DNA of 64,000 bases, taken from Allolobophora icterica (taxonomy: Eukaryota > Annelida > Clitellata > Crassiclitellata > Lumbricidae). Where the stretch lies: NCBI GenBank assembly GCA_963556255.1, contig OY744604.1:22120566-22184565 (forward strand). Reading direction: 5' to 3'. Under the pieces are notes generated by a model. That model made no database searches, was not told the DNA's origin, and saw nothing but the letters and a program-made list of their open reading frames with translations. Positions 12,241 to 34,389 of the stretch are shown one piece after another (positions within the stretch are counted from its first letter, which is position 1; every line of letters starts with the position of its first letter). A program made the translations under genes and the position numbers.

Positions 12241-14160
12241 CTTATTGATATTTCCTATAATTCATTAGACGTGCATGTCGTGGAACACTGTAACTGAATG
12301 GTTGTATCGCTCGTTTATAATGTGAAGAGTGCAGGTTCGAAATTCAACATACAGTTCTTGTTTGGGGACCTTAAGCAAGTATTTAGATCAATATTATTAC
12401 TAGCTAGACCGTCACACATCATTCGTCAGAATCTAACGCGGATGCATATTGCTTATGCTCTTCCATTTAGGATTTATCATTCACAGTAACCTTTTGTCTT
12501 CCCTGTTCATTGTTTATGCTAAGGGTTGACGACAGAAATTAAGGTCCCCTAAACATGCGTAGTCTCGGGCCCCTAAATTATCTTTAGGCTTTACGAGAAA
12601 ATAAAAAATTTGAAAAAAAGTGTATGTAAGACCGTATGATATGATAATTTTATTTATGATTTCGTTCAGTAATATTATATTTCAACAGGCATAAATCATA
12701 CACTTTGTATAGCTGATTATACTATATTTTATAAGTTGATTGCGGGCCCTGCCGGCCGTGCCCATAAATCTCCCCGGGCACCTTGGGTATTTGATCCCTG
12801 CCCCTCTCAGCAGGCCAGTTTATGCTTCCGTGTGTTTAGATAATGTTGGTCATTATGGTTATGCAAAATGAAACTGAGTAAGGTAGTCGTTAATGAAGCC
12901 CACCTATACGCATGGAATCATCCGAAACCAAGAATATACCCGAGTAAAGTGAACATTAATTTTATACCTATGATTACAACAGGCGAAGTGTATGGTGTAT
13001 ATAAAAAAGCAATAATTATAATGTCAGACCTTAAGTTTGTTCACGGCGTACGTTACGCATGATTGATAGTGGTAAACGTAGTTCTTACTCTCGAGCCACA
13101 CGGGCAAAAGCAATATAAGGCTGGGCTTCATGCACTGCGAGTTTTCTAGTTTTTTTTAAAATTATTTTGATAGTGATGTAATGACATTTATTCATCATAT
13201 ATGCTGGCGATTATTTTACTCTTAGAATAGCGCCATTAGAGGTTTGTGGGTACAGGATTTTTGCTAACCGACCCGTACGCATAACAGAGCACCGTTACCC
13301 GTATCCGCACCCTACCCGTGCTCAAATTTACTACCCGACCCGTACCTACGGGTATACCCTACCAGTTCGTACCCGCTACGTACCCTTCCCAAACGTAAAG
13401 GACCATTCGCTGACCGTACAAGTACAGGATCTATACTACTAAACCAATTCCTTGAACAGGAACTTCGCGGTATGTGAATAACACTCATGGTAAGATATTA
13501 TCTCAGTTACCAGGAAAATCTTCCACCATTGCCTTAAGGAGTTTCTCTTCTTCTTATTCTTCTCATTATCCACAGCAGAAGCATCACCACCGTCATCATA
13601 ATTATCGTCGTCATCACATCATCACTATGGACATCATCACTATGGACATCATCACTGTGGACATCATCACTATGGACATCATCACTATGGACATCATCGT
13701 CATCATCATTTTCGACATCTTCTATATAACCATCTTCTTGATCATCATCATATCATCGTTACCATTATCATCATCATCTTAATCACAATAATCATTGTCA
13801 GCATCAGCAGCACCCTGAGAAGAAAAATCATTCAACTTCAGAACCTCGTTTCTGAAAACCAATTATGTTACTATATATAACAATGTAACGCAGTCAGTAT
13901 TCTTATACCTGTCTCTTTATCTGTATCTTTTGCCTTGGGTCCAACCTTGTAGGCCTATATTATCACTTTCTAATTTATTCCTATCCGGTTTTCAATCTCA
14001 CTGTTTCTTAGCGTCTTGTTGGTTTCTTGCCTTAGGTTAAAGCTTGAAGATCATGTGATGGGTGGTCTAAGAAAAGTATCTGAGCACAATCGATTCATTT
14101 TGTTCGACTGACATGAATGAAAATTACTTAAGGCTTCTTTTGTATCTACTTATGTTGCAA
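12241..14160. other. Spacer between genes A and B, no gene seen
   Basis: The part from 12241 to 12760 aligns with 43770-44570 and ends in a GC-rich GGGCCC-containing repeat present in both. From 12770 to 14160 nothing coding is recognised. It includes GTACCCG-type repetitive sequence (13260-13390) and a 15-bp minisatellite. Confidence 0.4.
13615..13700 (+). repeat. 15-bp minisatellite ATCATCACTATGGAC
   Basis: About five to six tandem copies of ATCATCACTATGGAC, with single-base variants, sit inside a larger CAT/ATC-rich tract. In one frame it reads as repeated IITMD, which explains the spurious open frame here. Confidence 0.85.
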
Positions 14161-14639
14161 CATAGCTCGATACTTTGCAGATAATAAAAGCCAAAATTAG
14201 GCGTAGCGAAAACCTGCGAAGGTAATTGTTGAACCGATGCGTAAGCCATAACTTCATTTCTAGCAGTTAAAGGGTTACTTCAAACGTTAGTATAGTTGGT
14301 GAATCCTGGTCCATTAACTATGCGACTATTTCCGTGTTTTTATCCGATCATATCAGACCCGATGACTTAAATCCGTGGGCGCATAGCGTAGCGAGTGTGC
14401 TTAATCGGCGGCAACATTGTATGTAATACATGGCAAGGATTGAGCAAAATACTAGCAAAGAGACTAGCGTCAGCATTATTACAAAGTACCTCAGATGAGG
14501 GGGTGATGAAGATAAGTACCACTGACGCACCAGCCTCCGTATTACTCCCTCCATGGCCTCCCGCTTTTGCCCGTTCGCAAACCCCCACCACAAATAGCTA
14601 AAACTTAGGAGTCATGTCTCGGATATCTTATCTGTTAAT

Positions 14640-14985
14640 TACCAATGTTTGACTGACCTTATACTACTCCCTAATCTACCCCTACTTGCTTACTGTTCTA
14701 TGATCTGGGCATCCAACTAGGCCTACGCTCATCGTCTCAATAGATTAATAGTGTTACAAAAATAGAATATTACGTATTATTGATGGCTCTTCGTATTATG
14801 ATTATAGTGACCAATTATTTGCTCACTTCCGAATCCTTAAACTGACCCAGATCAGACAAAAGCAGATTCTGGAGTTCATGCACCATAACATCTTTAACCA
14901 TCTACCTACTAAATATTCCAAACTCTTTACTTATTCAACAATTGCACTCCTACAACATGAGAAACTCATCCTTCATTAGATATAC
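14640..14985 (+). pseudogene. LINE reverse transcriptase C-terminal fragment
   Basis: Plus-strand translation gives the typical thumb/C-terminal region of a non-LTR RT, with YCSMIWASN, RLNRLIVLQ and HLRILKLTQIRQ-like motifs, broken by frameshifts. It is cut off near 14985 by unrelated DNA. The duplicated copy at 45780-46240 continues further, so the fragment was present before the unit duplication. Confidence 0.6.
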
Positions 14986-15239
14986 ATTTGCGCGTACTAT
15001 TGTTGTCTTTGCCCGTTATACAATTTTGTGGCGGGCAGGCCACATTGAACGAAGACAAATAATAATAGCTGTCCAAGTTAGTTAGCGTCTTAATCGATGG
15101 GTGGCGCTTTATAACTGTTCGATTATAATTATAATTACAAGCGCTGTATTTTATTTTTGCCATTTTAAAGCTTCAATTTATTAATTAAAATAATGCATGC
15201 CCATTATATAGTGGCTAAACATAGGGCGCCGCTTAATAC

Positions 15240-17245
15240 AGCTGGTAGATATTTCGATTTGGACACCTGTATTTAAGAAGATGGTAATGGCCTAATATAT
15301 AAATATGGAGGCCAGAATATGTCTTGCGTACTAAATCATAGCACGCAGACAGGAATGTTTCCGGCCTATGGAGGCCAGAAAATGTCTTACGTGCTAGACC
15401 ATAGGATGCAAATAGATGCATAAAGGCTGCCACATGGTGCATTGCCTTTAACGTAGAGCGGCGATACTGCGCTCTGCATATACAGCGATACGGTTCTTTA
15501 GTGTTGTTTGTTAGCGATTAATACTGAACCCCGTGTGGTAGTATACGGCGAGTGATTCCTGATAAAGCGAGTTCCAGGTTTCGGGCAAGTTGCAAATATA
15601 TTTACGGACGAGAGGGCGTCCGAGAAAAACCTAATCAGTGCGATCCCGGGTTACAGCCGAATCGATCGCTCTCGGGTGCCGGGGTGACTCCTCCGATCCG
15701 ACAGGGCTGGGGCCCACCCTGCTGTTAGATCGCGAGAAGGTCTGAATCCCGATTGGTAGTTTACGGGGTGAGTATAACTCGGGCAAAGACCCGGTGATAG
15801 CCGTCAGAGATACGCCGGCAAAGTCCCCGGTGTCGACCGTTAGAGATACACGGGCAAAGACCCGGTGGTAGCCGTCAGAGATACGCGGGCAAAGTCCCCG
15901 GTGTTGACCGTCAGAGATACACGGGCAAAGACCCGGTGGTAGCCGTCAGAGATACACGGGCAAAGTCTCCGGTGTTGACAGTTAGGGCTGGGGCCCACCC
16001 CGCTGTTATATCACGCGCCGGTCTGAAACCCGATTGTGGAAGTTTAACGGGCTGAGTTAACCTCGGGGAGAGACCGATCTTGAGTAATAAAGTAAAATAC
16101 AGGTCTGTGTCGGTAAAGTGCTGAGAAAGATTCAGCTGGTAATGTCCAGTAAAATACGAGGAAAGACCCCGTCGGCCTGTATCGGTAAAGTGCGGAGAAA
16201 CATTCCGCTGGTGACATCCGGTGAAGTACAGGAACGATCTTGTTGAAGGTATTCGATAAATACGGGGAAGGTGACCGTTCGATAACATCGGGGAACTACC
16301 AGTAAATTCTCGATTCGCGGTCACCGTGTTTGGTTCCTCTGGCTCCGTCATCGTTACTCCCGCGGAATACCGGCAAATATCAGTCCGGGAGACCACCAAG
16401 ACGATCCGACCGTTGTCTGTTCCGGTGTTCGGGAAAGTTCTCAAAGTTGGGAAGCTACACAGGTCTGTGTGCACTAACGGGGTAAAGTTACTGATATTTA
16501 CTCACAGATAGCGTTAGCAGAATCGAGTGTGAGTACGGAGAAACGAAGCCTACGAGTCTGTGAGCTCCCGGAAAAAGACACAACTTTTACGTTCTCTATT
16601 GGATTCAGAGAGTCATGTTCAAGAGATACGGCTTGTGGAGTAAGGGCCCACTGTGCTGCTCAGGTCTCGAGAAAGACTGATTCTGAATAGTGGGAAGATA
16701 AAAGGTTGTGTAAACCGGAAAGAGATCAGACCAGGATATTCGGGTCGGGTATTCGGGTACCCACGTCCGAAAGAGACACGTCCGCTTTACTAGCGAAATC
16801 CAGCTAGTCAGAGTCCCAAGGTGAAGTGTACGAGAGTCCCCGGTTTAAGGGACATTAAATCAGACCAAGAGATTAACCTCAAAGCTCGGGTCGGGTATTC
16901 GGGTACCCAGGTCCGGCAGATACACGTCCGAGGTTTCATAGCCGAAGTTCAGTTAGTCCCAAGGTGAAGGTACGAGAGTCCCAGGTAAAAGGGACATTAA
17001 AATCAGACCAAGAGTAAACGATACGAGAAAGTCCGGGTAGTCGGGAACCAGATGGAACATATTTGCTTGTCGCAACACACAGCTCTGAGAACTAATTGAA
17101 GTGCGAGGTTGGGCCCCCTCGTGCGTAGGTCAGAACAAAGGTATGTGTGTATAGATAGGAAGGTAATAGAAAGAGGACCTTCACTGTTAGGGTGCCATAG
17201 AGACCCGTTATCTTTCGAAGCAGAATTCATTATTGTGAGGCCGGT
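15240..17245. repeat. GC-richer tandem-repeat tract, possible 5' leader of a retroelement
   Basis: Several repeat classes are visible: ~70-bp units containing GGGCAAAGACCCGGTG and GCCGTCAGAGATAC (15775-15980); a ~280-bp spaced duplication starting GGGCTGGGGCCCACC (15702 and 15985); and a ~140-bp tandem duplication starting TCGGGTCGGGTATTCGGGTA (16740 and 16885). Base composition and CpG content are higher than the surroundings. The tract lies just before the basic ORF at 17246 and the plus-strand LINE, so it may be an element leader, but no ends were found. It is absent between genes C and D. Confidence 0.5.
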
Positions 17246-17752
17246 ATGCCGCACACGGAAACACAGCTAGAGATAAGTGAGAGTAAGAAGACGCGTTGCT
17301 CGATGGATACGTGTCTTGGATTACATGACGCAGAGACTCGTCATAAGTACTCCTTGTTCCCTGAACTTAGAGAACGTTTGGTGTTCCATGATAACGGCGA
17401 TAGTTCAACAGTCACGAGGTGCAGAATGGTACGTCAAAGTTCAGATCAGGTGGAGAGGAAGAGAAAGCCCGTAACTAGGAAGGTACACAAAAAGGCAAAG
17501 ACTACTACAGGTAAAAGACCGAACCCTGTTCTGAGGAAAGGCCATCCTCAGGACGTTGCCCACCCGGCGACGGCAGAAGTGGCAGAGTCTGATGCCGAGA
17601 TCGAGTTTTACAGTGTAGCCTCTCTTAAGCAAGCGGTAAACCCTGAACCTCCTCTGACAGGAACACTGGAACAGTCACGGACAGAGATGGAGAACAGGCA
17701 TTTGACGTTAGAAATTGGCAAGGCAGTGACACGGGTGGCTCCAGACGGGTAG
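17246..17752 (+). CDS. Hypothetical 168-aa basic protein, possibly retroelement ORF1 or gag-like
   Basis: An ATG-started frame of 168 codons is open through a GC-richer block. The middle is strongly basic (KRKPVTRKVHKKAK) and resembles a nucleic-acid-binding or nuclear-localising stretch. The C-terminal part is acidic and polar, then mixed. No zinc knuckle, RRM or esterase motif is visible, and no known family was recognised. It follows a tandem-repeat tract and precedes a plus-strand reverse transcriptase remnant at 17.8-20.07 kb, so it may be ORF1 of that or another retroelement. It could also be a chance open frame in atypical DNA. The block is missing from the duplicated C-D spacer, so it is part of an insertion. 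Confidence 0.3.
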   Translation: MPHTETQLEISESKKTRCSMDTCLGLHDAETRHKYSLFPELRERLVFHDNGDSSTVTRCRMVRQSSDQVERKRKPVTRKVHKKAKTTTGKRPNPVLRKGHPQDVAHPATAEVAESDAEIEFYSVASLKQAVNPEPPLTGTLEQSRTEMENRHLTLEIGKAVTRVAPDG

Positions 17753-17932
17753 TGGGCTGGAGTCACGAGAACCCTCCCGGCGCGGCAGGGCAGGCGTCCA
17801 GGCGGCGATCGCCACAATTTCTCACTTCACTTGGATGACGACCTTCACATCTACATCCATTGTCTTTGATAGTTTTCGTCCTATCTCAGAGTTCGACCTT
17901 CGTTTGGTATTAACGTCTGTTAAGGGGTCGTC

Positions 17933-18392
17933 CATTAATTATGTCAACAAATTTTAGGCAGTTTTTGATCCCTCCCTCCCCCTTGTCAACAACTGTCAAA
18001 CATTCAAGGACCCCCTAATAAAATTATGTCAAAATTTTTTTACCCCTCCCCGAACAAAACAAATTATCTTTCCATCGACAAAGAAACTCGACATATTAGA
18101 TTTTCAAAAAGAACGCAGGATATGCGCATTTAAGAGATTATGCAGCGCATTTTCTCATTAATCTTCAAACATTGAACAAGATAATTTAAAATGAATCAAA
18201 TATCGCATTTGATTAAATTACAGACAACAAAATTATAGATCACTCATAAAGACTTTCCGAATCTATGGTTGCGTTTTGATTTAATTATTGTTGACGTCAG
18301 TTTGTCTTGAACACCCCCTTGTCAAGAATTGTCAAACGTTTTCAAACCCCCTCCCTCCCCCATTTTGTTGACATAATTAATGGACGACCCCT
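17933..18392. mobile_element. 460-bp MITE inside the LINE
   Basis: The long terminal inverted repeats start AGGGGTCGTCCATTAATTAT and continue to TCAACAAA. TA flanks lie at 17931-17932 and 18393-18394. Removing it rejoins the LINE reading frame. The start resembles the second element at 61608 (AGGGGCCATCCACATATTAC), so both may be from one superfamily. Confidence 0.8.
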
Positions 18393-19748
18393 TATCTTAA
18401 ATCAAGTGAACTCGATCCGCTTTTGTTGTTAGTGACATTTTAGATGACCTTGCTCCCTTTCTTGTTTATCTATTTAGTAGATCGCTTTCCGAAGGGTGTA
18501 TTCCTCCATCGCAGAAGCGTGCTCTGGTCTTTCCCTAGCTAAAAAAGCCTAATCTTGATACTAATCTCTGCAATAATTACCGCCCCATCTCCAATTTATA
18601 TTTCCTATCCAAGACTCTTGAACGTCTTGTCTCTCTTCAGCTCCTCCCTTATCTTGAGCAATCTGGACTCCTTCCTGCTAATCAATCAGGCTTTAGGGCT
18701 CATCATTCTACTGAGACTGCTCTCCTCTCTCTCCTCTCTGAAATCTACTCTGCTGTTGACAGGGCTGAACTTAGCCTCTTGGCTCTTTTCGATGTTTCTG
18801 CAGCCTTTGATATGGTAGATCATAGTATTCTCCTTCAGCGTCTTGAGACTTCATATGGGTTGCAGGGCCTTCCTCTTTGCTGATTTCGATCATATCTGTC
18901 TGAACGAACCCAAATGATTATATCGGGCGACTCTAGAACAAAATGGATTCACATGAAGCTGGGCGTTCCTCAAGGCTATGTACTTGGTCCTCTACTCTTT
19001 ATTCTCTACACGGCTGACACTCCTTCTCTTTTCCTACTCTCGGGAGCTAGTGGTCATCTCTTTGCAGATGATGTGCAAGCATTTGTCCATGGGTCTCCTT
19101 TATCTCAATTGCACTTAGTTGAGCGTATTGAGTCTCTCTCTATCTAAGTCTCTCCATTCCTGGATGTCCTCAAATCGTCTCTGTCTTAATGCCTCCAAAA
19201 CCCAGTTCATTTGGTTTGGCTCCCTTCAACAGTTGCTGAAGATTGATTTCGCCCTCCTCTTGGAAATCTTCCCTCACTACTCCTTTTCATCAAGTGTATG
19301 TGACCTAGGTGTTACGCTTGATAGTTCTCTCTCCTTCAAAGATCACATCTCTAACCTCACACGTGTTTCCTACTTCCACTTAAGGCGTCTCAGGGCTGTT
19401 CGACGATCTGTCTCTTCCTCTGTTTTCACAACGCTGGTCCATGCTTTAAGTTGCCCAGAATTGACTACTGCAATTCGCTTTTAATCGGTCTTCCTAAGGT
19501 CCGTCTCATGCCTCTGCAGTCAGTCCTAAATGCAGCTGCGAGATTAATTGCCCGTCTGCCACGCTACTCACGCATTTCATCATTCATGTTTGAGAAACTG
19601 CACTGGCTTCCTCTCTCTGCACGTATTAAGTTCAAAATCTTTTTTCTGGTGTCAAAGACACAGCAGGGTCTCGCCCCCACATATTTAATTGATGTAATTC
19701 ACCGGCCTCTTTCTGTCTCCTCGCACCGTCCACTTCCCTCCTCAATCA

Positions 19749-19885
19749 GATTTGATCTCTCTGTTCCTCATAGTATGAGGAACAGAGAGATCAAATCAAT
19801 TGAGGCAAAAGATCGGGACTGAGCAATAGCTGTTTTAGTATTACTAGAACAGCTATGGCTCAGTCCCGATCTTTTGCCTCAATTG
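19749..19885 (+). repeat. Paired inverted repeats (double snap-back) within the LINE
   Basis: Two adjacent hairpins share base 19797. The first has 23-bp arms (19749-19771 and 19775-19797) with a 3-base loop. The second has 44-bp arms (19797-19840 and 19842-19885) with two mismatches and a 1-base loop. Deleting the inner arms restores a normal RT frame, LSVPHSITRTAMAQSRS. Confidence 0.9.
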
Positions 19886-20072
19886 GTTCCTCTCTCTGGA
19901 ATACACTGTCTCCTTCTACTCGCTCTCAAATTTTAATAAGTAACCCCTCATCCTCTTTTGCTTTCCTTAACACTTATTTCTTTTCTCTCGGCCTTGCGCA
20001 CTGGGAGCGCCTCTGAACGGTTCACCCTACTAGACGCGCTTTATAAATGTTTAAATACAATACAATACAATA

Positions 20073-21147
20073 CACTGTACAGCCCGTGCAAAGCCATTAA
20101 TTAGTTATGACTCAGTATTGACGTCGGTTGTTTCTTAGGTTTGGATTTAGAATAAAAACCACCATGTTAGTGCTTTAGTCATATATGATCGTTAACATTA
20201 TTGTCTGCACCCTAAGGTAGGCCTATAATCTGATGCATTGCCAGCCTGCCGTGATATCTTCCCACCGACAGATACTGACAATTTCTCGTTCCTACAATGC
20301 TGTTTTTACTACTGTATTTTCCCAACACATAGGCCTAAGTAATCACACACATCTCTAGTAGCACACCGTTTCATCGATATAGATAACAACTAAACGTCTT
20401 GTACGTTTATAGATTTCATCAACCTTTTCTTTCGATCAAACAACTGAATAAAGACATTAATAGCAAACTGGAAAGTTTTCAACAGTCATAAATTTCACCA
20501 ATCTAAACCTTTCTAAAATTAAAGCATCTACATTTAACATGTAATTTTCATGACAACAATTGTAAATATAAAGCATGAATAATATAAACAACAGCTTCTA
20601 GACCTCTACTAAAGGATTAAGTAAGTACATAATAAGAATTTACAACATTAAATAGTTCTTTGCTGGAGTGCATTAAAATTGAAATGTCTAGGCAAATAAA
20701 ATCTGTTTAATGTGTTTAAAAGTAGTGCTTAGTTTAACACAAACAAATTTCCAAAAGGAAGAATGAGAAATCCGATGTAAACAAGTAAACGTCAGTAGGC
20801 ACGAGGATCGAATATATAGTCAATTAGCATTAAAACAGAACTTCAGAGAAAAACAAATTACAAAAACAAACATAATGCATAGAGAATGTGCAGTTTTAAT
20901 TTTTATTGATCTCTTTTACCGTATCCTACTATAATAATTTAAAACGTATCTAACTAAGCATATTCAAATAATTTTCTAATCTGATCAATAGAAAGTGAAA
21001 ATAATGATTAAATAGACTCTGCTAATTATTTAAGAAAGTACTCTTGTGCTGTGCACATAGATTTTACAATCGAATGGTGGTGCCGTCGCAAATTTTCTTT
21101 ATAATGACAAGGAAATTAAAGAAACACGCAATCTGTATAGCCTAAGC
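20073..21147. other. 3' flank of gene B, no gene seen
   Basis: This AT-rich sequence has no coding signal. Parts align with the 3' flank of gene D (20820-20990 with 46280-46430) and with the region before gene E (20480-20650 with 62150-62300), so it is ancestral spacer of the array. Confidence 0.4.
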
Positions 21148-21650
21148 CAGAGGTTTTCAAACTGTGGTCCGCGGACCATGAGGGGTCCGCGAAGGATATG
21201 GCGGGGGTCCGCGAGAGCGTTCTGAAAATATGTATCAATGATTAGCACTGCATGGTTTTAGTTAGGCTTCCAGACAAACGGTGAACTATAGCTTGAATTC
21301 TGCCTTTGACCAGCAGTCCATACGGTAAATCCATTTACGTATGCAGAAAGCATATAGCATCTACCTAGACATTTAAATGCATTTTATTGCAATCCATCTA
21401 CTGAGTGGGTTTGGTAATGACAAAATATTTCTTAGTAATATAAAAGACTGTTCCCAAAACTAGGGAACCGTTACTGAGACATTTTCCGGTAATATGTTAA
21501 ATTCGGTAATTCAAAAAGCAAAAAATATTTTATTGCACAATGCATTGGTTTTTGTTTGGAGGAAATGCTGAATATATACTGATTACTGGTGTCCGCGAGC
21601 TATGCCTAAAAAATCAGGGGTCCCTGGTCCAAAAAGTTTGAAAACCTCTG
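21148..21650. mobile_element. Non-autonomous hAT element carrying a captured lectin-gene fragment
   Basis: The 503-bp element has inverted termini, CAGAGGTTTTCAAACT at both ends. Sub-terminal GTCCGCGG-like motifs sit at each side. Its 8-bp target duplication is GCCTAAGC/GCCTAGGC (7 of 8 match; 21140-21147, 21651-21658). The termini resemble hAT-Charlie-type ends. Between them, 21259-21576 is a copy of the lectin gene: part of CTLD exon 5, its splice acceptor and about 210 bp of intron 4. Confidence 0.82.
21259..21364 (-). pseudogene. Captured partial CTLD exon 5 inside hAT element
   Basis: The 106-nt minus-strand segment is still open and encodes GFTVWTAGQRQNSSYSSPF, as in gene B exon 5, preceded by a good TAG acceptor. 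It ends at the internal element boundary, so it lacks the rest of the CTLD and the stop. It lies about 380 bp downstream of the true gene B exon 5. Confidence 0.85.
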
Positions 21651-21743
21651 GCCTAGGCAACGTTCTAACAGCGCAACGGTGTAGGCTATAAGCAGACTCT
21701 TCCAGTGATTACCTCAAGGCTTTCTGTCCTCGACGAATCTCTT

Positions 21744-32601
<10,858 letters not shown>

Positions 32602-33520
32602 TTTGTCGAATAGGCCTACCAGCCGACACTGCGGGAAGAAACTAGTGTTCAGTAGGTGTATACACAGCAGGAATAAATTGGAAACGGTATTACACGATTA
32701 TGATGAAGAGTTACACTGACATTTCGATACGCTGAAAGACAGTATCAACCTAGGATAAATTTCTAAAGCACGACAGCTTAATGTTTGATGTTGCTTCTTG
32801 TTTACGGGTAGCAGCGACTGTTGCTAACCACTCTATCGTCGTTGAACCGTCTGTCGGACCCTCGCGTTTCAACTTGTCTCTTTGACTCTGGTGTGCTTTG
32901 TGTGTGTTTTGTGTTTTGTTCTGTTGTTCCTAGACACAAATGCTTCGCAAACTGATGCTTCCGTTGTAAAACTCTACAATTAACGTGCTGGTAAAATTAC
33001 AGTTTATGTTCACATAGAGTACTATGCTGAAGCCATGGTATGCCTGATTAAGAGTCAAGCATCAATTATTTTACGTCATACTCATATAAGTCCTTAATTT
33101 TGCGAAGAGATCTGCTGTTCTATTAATTATTTATCAACGAGATTCTTCACAAAGGGACATCGCTGTCAATGATTGTTTCCTTCTAAATTTCTACACACTC
33201 ATGGCAGAGTATAGCCCGCACGAGGAAACGTTGCTGAACAACATGCTGTAGGTCCCTAAGCCGAGCGATCCAATCAATCTGCTACCGGTGGACAGAGGAG
33301 AGTGGAGGTGATGCGTCGCCCGATGTGCAGACCTGCTCCGGAAGGACTAAGTACTATGTAAGTAAATTTCGACAAAAGAGGCAAAGAGGTTTTGAGGATA
33401 GAATTATTTGTGAGGATTTTTCACAGGTAGAGACGAAATTGCATTTCATTACTGAGGTTAAATGACGATCGATTGAGGCTCAAACGCGGACATTGAAACA
33501 TCCTTGAATGCAGCTGTTGA
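32602..33520. other. 5' flank of gene B, no gene seen
   Basis: This is the presumed promoter region of gene B on the minus strand. Short blocks align with the upstream regions of A, C and D. No clear core-promoter element was identified. Confidence 0.35.
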
Positions 33521-33523
33521 CAT

Positions 33524-33587
33524 CGAGCGCCTCTGAGTAGTTCTCTGGAAGAGGCGCTATATAAATCTATGAATGAATGAATGAATC
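33524..33587 (+). mobile_element. Short LINE 3' tail insertion
   Basis: GCGCCTCTGAGTAGTTCTC..GAGGCGCTATATAAATC is followed by (GAAT)n. It is the last ~60 bp of the LINE family at 3541, here in plus orientation and extremely 5'-truncated. Confidence 0.75.
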
Positions 33588-33815
33588 GTATCCAAGGCAA
33601 CAAGCTACCAACGAAGAACGCGATGTCAAACTGTGTTGATATTTTCTATTATTCTACCGCATTAGCCGTGTATGTCGTGGAACACAGTAGCAGATCGATT
33701 AGACCGCTCGGCTTAGGGACCTTCAGCATGTTCTTCAGCAAAGTTTCCTCGTGCTGTCAATGCTCTGCCATGAGTGTGTCGAGTGTTTCTGATAAGCAGA
33801 TTGTTAAAGTTGTAT

Positions 33816-33819
<4 letters not shown>

Positions 33820-33856
<37 letters not shown>

Positions 33857-33865
33857 ATATATATA
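33820..33865. repeat. (AT)n microsatellite
   Basis: A pure AT run of about 28 bases, then imperfect ATGTATAT. Confidence 0.95.
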
Positions 33866-34389
33866 CATTCGTTTATGAATAAGGTTTATCTTCTGACAAA
33901 ACATGTTTTTCATACAAAACTGTTGAGCTTTTCAACACACTGCATACTATCTGATTAAATACTCTTCCTATTCCACCATGGGACTGTTTTGGCTGGGGTG
34001 GATTACCGTCTTATTTTTCAGGTATATTCATGCAATGATATCAGGCTTGAATTGGGCCGCCCGCCAAAAAAGAAACAAATATGATTTTGAAATATTATAT
34101 TTTAGTTCTAATTCTTAATTCTAGTGTTATAAATTATGAAATATTAGCAATGCATGGTTGTTACCAAGAAACTTGCACTGCCACGTGAAACTTGCGGCTA
34201 CGACCGCGCCAATGTTTACTTTAATTCGCCGTTGATTATAGTGCATGCAATGAAGAAATGAGATGTGATCGATTTCTTGTAGCCTACATAGACATGCTAC
34301 AACACGCTTTCGTGATAATTCTGAATCAAACAAATTTAACAATGATGCCTGAAAAAAGCGAATACTCTTCTGGATTCTTTGACAAGTTT

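Larger units (their letters stand above)
17820..20072 (+). pseudogene. CR1/L2-like LINE reverse transcriptase, decayed
   Basis: Plus-strand translation across several frames yields an RT almost end to end. Motifs in order are PISEFDLRL (about 17880), NNYRPISNLYFLSKTLERLV (18570), NQSGFRAHHSTETA (18680), LFDVSAAFDMVDH (18790), GVPQGYVLGPLLFILY (18963), LFADDVQAF (19060), LHSWMSSNRLCLNASKTQ (19155), LGVTLDSSLSFKDHI (19310), AAARLIARLPR and LHWLPLSARIKFKI (19530-19640), and the tail SIGSSLWNTLSP and NTYFFSLGLAHWERL before a stop near 20017. The 3' end finishes in (TACAA)n at 20055-20072. The catalytic motif reads FADD, the canonical form for this family. Frameshifts and stops make it inactive. 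A MITE interrupts it at 17933, and an inverted rearrangement lies at 19749-19885. The region is 5'-truncated or joined to the upstream ORF. Confidence 0.85.

Noticed and set aside
13474..13782. 102-codon frame with repeated IITMD
   Set aside because: It is produced by the 15-bp minisatellite and flanking CAT repeats.
14348..14593. 81-codon minus-strand frame with a hydrophobic stretch (YFVIMLTLVSLLVFCSIL)
   Set aside because: The paralogous sequence at 45148-45390 shifts frame through this stretch, so the frame is not conserved.
15775..15980. Possible CRISPR-like array of repeats
   Set aside because: Units are contiguous and variable with no unique spacers, and the window is eukaryotic.
15911..16474. 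187-codon open frame on the minus strand
   Set aside because: It runs through the tandem-repeat tract, its peptide is repetitive (SPHFTDTGRRG-like units) and no domain or splice context supports it.
18555..18818. Hydrophobic 87-codon frame that looks like a membrane protein
   Set aside because: It is the wrong frame of the LINE reverse transcriptase, which reads NNYRPISNL in the correct frame.
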